This document shows, piece by piece, positions 24,212 through 25,592 of a DNA stretch of 25,592 nucleotides. The translations under genes were made by a program, and so were the position numbers. The notes under the pieces are model-generated. The model did not search any database, was not told the origin of the DNA, and saw only the letters and a list, made by a program, of their open reading frames with translations. Origin of the DNA: Baffinella frigidus (lineage: Eukaryota > Cryptophyceae > Cryptomonadales > Baffinellaceae); NCBI GenBank assembly GCA_026770585.1, contig MU646420.1:138917-164508 (forward strand). The letters are read 5' to 3'. Every line of letters starts with the position of its first letter. The first letter of the stretch is position 1.

Positions 24212-24307
24212 CCTTAAGTGACCAACGGGCGAATAATCGCCCGTGGAGGCCCTAGGCAGGTCCTAGGGCCCTACTGTAGGGTGTATGAGCCTACTGGTCA
24301 CTTAAGG
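24212..24307. mobile_element. 96-bp palindromic element
   Basis: CCTTAAGTGACCA and TGGTCACTTAAGG ends, with an interior CGGGCGAATAATCGCCCG hairpin and a CCCTAGGCAGGTCCTAGGG palindrome related to the MITE interior. Confidence 0.82.
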
Positions 24308-24594
24308 CATATAGAGGTTTCCCCCAAAGTACGAAATTCTACTGTCAAATTCTTTTTGGCAAAAAGCGCATGCGACGTTTATTAAAGCTCCATAGCTCCA
24401 TAAGCGAGGACTAGGGGGTATTGAGAAAGTGGATGCATCCGTCTTTCTTCAAGGTGCGTCGATCGTCCGCACTCGCGCCGCGGTGCAGGCTTTGGGGTAC
24501 AGGGTGCATCAGGGTCACACCATGAAACTTGAGCCAGTCAGATCTAAGCCAGTCACTGGAGAGCAAAACGTGACCCGAAAGCAAAAAAACTTTC

Positions 24595-24670
24595 TCTGCA
24601 GTCCTTTCCACGGAAGGGCGTGTCGTTGGCATATGTTGGGAGCATTTAAAACCTAAAGGACCTAAAGTCA
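24595..24670 (+). repeat. SINE-like dispersed repeat copy, plus orientation
   Basis: TCTGCAGTCCTTTCCACGGA, AGGGCGTGTCGTTGGCATAT and GTTGGGAGCATTT with tail AAACCTAAAGGACCTAAAG. Confidence 0.82.
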
Positions 24671-24745
24671 CAAGGCGGCACAGGGATACCTCGCCTTAGG
24701 AACGCCCTCGATTGAGGGTCGGTCGATCGCCGTGTCGTTAAATAA

Positions 24746-24792
24746 GTACCACAGGGTTGACTAAACGCGAGATTTAGTTAACCCTCTGGTAC
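24746..24792. repeat. Inverted repeat
   Basis: GTACCACAGGGTTGACTAAA and TTTAGTTAACCCTCTGGTAC around CGCGAGA. Short direct copies of GGTACAAACCC/GTTAGTCAACTG appear at 5153-5250 and 10264-10320. Confidence 0.8.
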
Positions 24793-25105
24793 TAAATTAA
24801 GAACATGCAGGGGTCGAATCCGTTCCGTAATATTCTTTAGCACGGGTTCTTGTACACGAGGTATATCTGTACAGGGGGTACTCGAAATAAATGACACCCC
24901 CTATGGTGGTCCTATACCCCTAGGCACTTGGTTGACAGCAGCAATGCAGCGACGGGCCGCATTATCAAGCACAGATTCGGGGGTGCAGCCGTTCGTATCG
25001 AAAACTGGGTCTACGAACAAGGACCAGATGCGCTTTACACTGCCGCACGTGAAATTTGACTTGTGAGGGAGTTCCCCGCAGCCCTTCAAGTCAGGGGCGC
25101 ACAGG

Positions 25106-25592
25106 ATGGACGCGGTTGACGGAGGGGAGGCAGCGCCCACGAGCGCAGAGGAGATGGCGACAAGTTCCCAGGAGGTCGAAGCCAAGCGGGAGGAGAAGCG
25201 GGCTGCGATCCGGGCTTCGATCGAAGCGACCAAGGCGAAGCAGGAGGAGGAAAAGGAGGAGAAGGTTGATGAGCGATTTGCGGCGTTCCGGATAGAACCA
25301 AAGAAAGACGAGGAGGGCGACAAGAACTTCCCGCCGCACCTGCACGCGGCGGCGCAGCTGTACAGCCCGCATGGACCCAACCGATTTTTCCTTCAGAATG
25401 GTCCTGCTCAGAGCATCACCAACAATGGTCCTGATCCTCAAAGCGCTAGCCTCACAGCGGATCATGAGCGTGTGCCTTTCCACCAGCACCCAGAGGGCCA
25501 CCGAATCGCTTTTCCACGGGCGCCAGTGCAAATCAATTGCCAGACGATCTGGTCGCCCTCTGACGAAACCCGAAACCCGAACCAACCCCCCC
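25106..25592 (+). CDS. Hypothetical Glu/Lys-rich protein, partial at right edge
   Basis: Open from ATG 25106 to the window end (162 codons, no stop); an upstream TGA at 25064 limits the frame. Residues 17-60 are charged and helical in character (EVEAKREEKRAAIRASIEAT then KAKQEEEKEEK), a likely coiled coil, followed by FAAFRIEPKKDEEGDKNFPP and a low-complexity part with Asn-Gly-Pro repeats. An acceptor-like CCCCGCAG at 25073-25080 could make it an internal exon instead. The last bases are ACCCGAA-type repeat, so the true coding end is probably earlier. Not recognised. Confidence 0.45.
   Translation, partial: MDAVDGGEAAPTSAEEMATSSQEVEAKREEKRAAIRASIEATKAKQEEEKEEKVDERFAAFRIEPKKDEEGDKNFPPHLHAAAQLYSPHGPNRFFLQNGPAQSITNNGPDPQSASLTADHERVPFHQHPEGHRIAFPRAPVQINCQTIWSPSDETRNPNQPP

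Noticed and set aside
24746-24830. tRNA-like GGGTCGAATCC sequence at about 24810
   Set aside because: No acceptor stem, D-arm or anticodon arm could be paired around it.

Overview
The window is eukaryotic nuclear DNA, most likely from a protist or microalga. Genes are split into short exons (39-144 bp) by GT-AG and some GC-AG introns, AATAAA signals follow the stop codons, and introns and intergenic DNA are full of degenerate TTTAGGG-type (plant/algal telomere-like) repeats, microsatellites and small inverted-repeat elements. I cannot name the species. The 31-G run at the start, the C-run at the end and a 10-N gap at 12855-12864 indicate a draft contig.

Region 1 (699-5312, +): the last seven exons of a type III phosphatidylinositol 4-kinase beta, 194 codons, all introns phase 0. 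The N-terminal part lies beyond the left edge. Its introns hold many partial copies ('ghosts') of the neighbouring exons, often with the 5' splice site still attached.

Region 2 (5313-7104): a GGCGGGCCCGTC minisatellite, TA-flanked MITEs, one exon-like ankyrin-repeat segment and another inverted-repeat element.

Region 3 (7105-13133, +): an apparently complete eight-exon phosphatidylinositol synthase (210 aa) with the full CDP-alcohol phosphotransferase motif and AATAAA 28 bases after the stop. It also has ghost exons in its introns. PI synthase makes the lipid that PI 4-kinase phosphorylates, so the two head-to-tail genes encode consecutive steps of one pathway.

Region 4 (13134-18450): MITEs; a minus-strand intronless gene (15233-15928) whose frame is broken by one in-frame TGA in a C-x-x-TGA context; and a plus-strand gene (16458-17653) of unknown function with three exons.

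Region 5 (18450-25592): mostly repeats. A SINE-like dispersed family with a CCTAAAGGA-type tail clusters at 20.3-21.7 kb, there are long telomere-like tracts, a few isolated exon-like islands (18894-18932, 19966-20001, 21925-21972, 22340-22391), and an open Glu/Lys-rich coding segment running off the right end (25106-25592).

The most unusual feature is the systematic presence of ghost exon ends and duplicated splice sites in both lipid genes, together with a transposon whose 5-bp target duplication includes a 5' splice site. All calls are by eye; no database search was possible.
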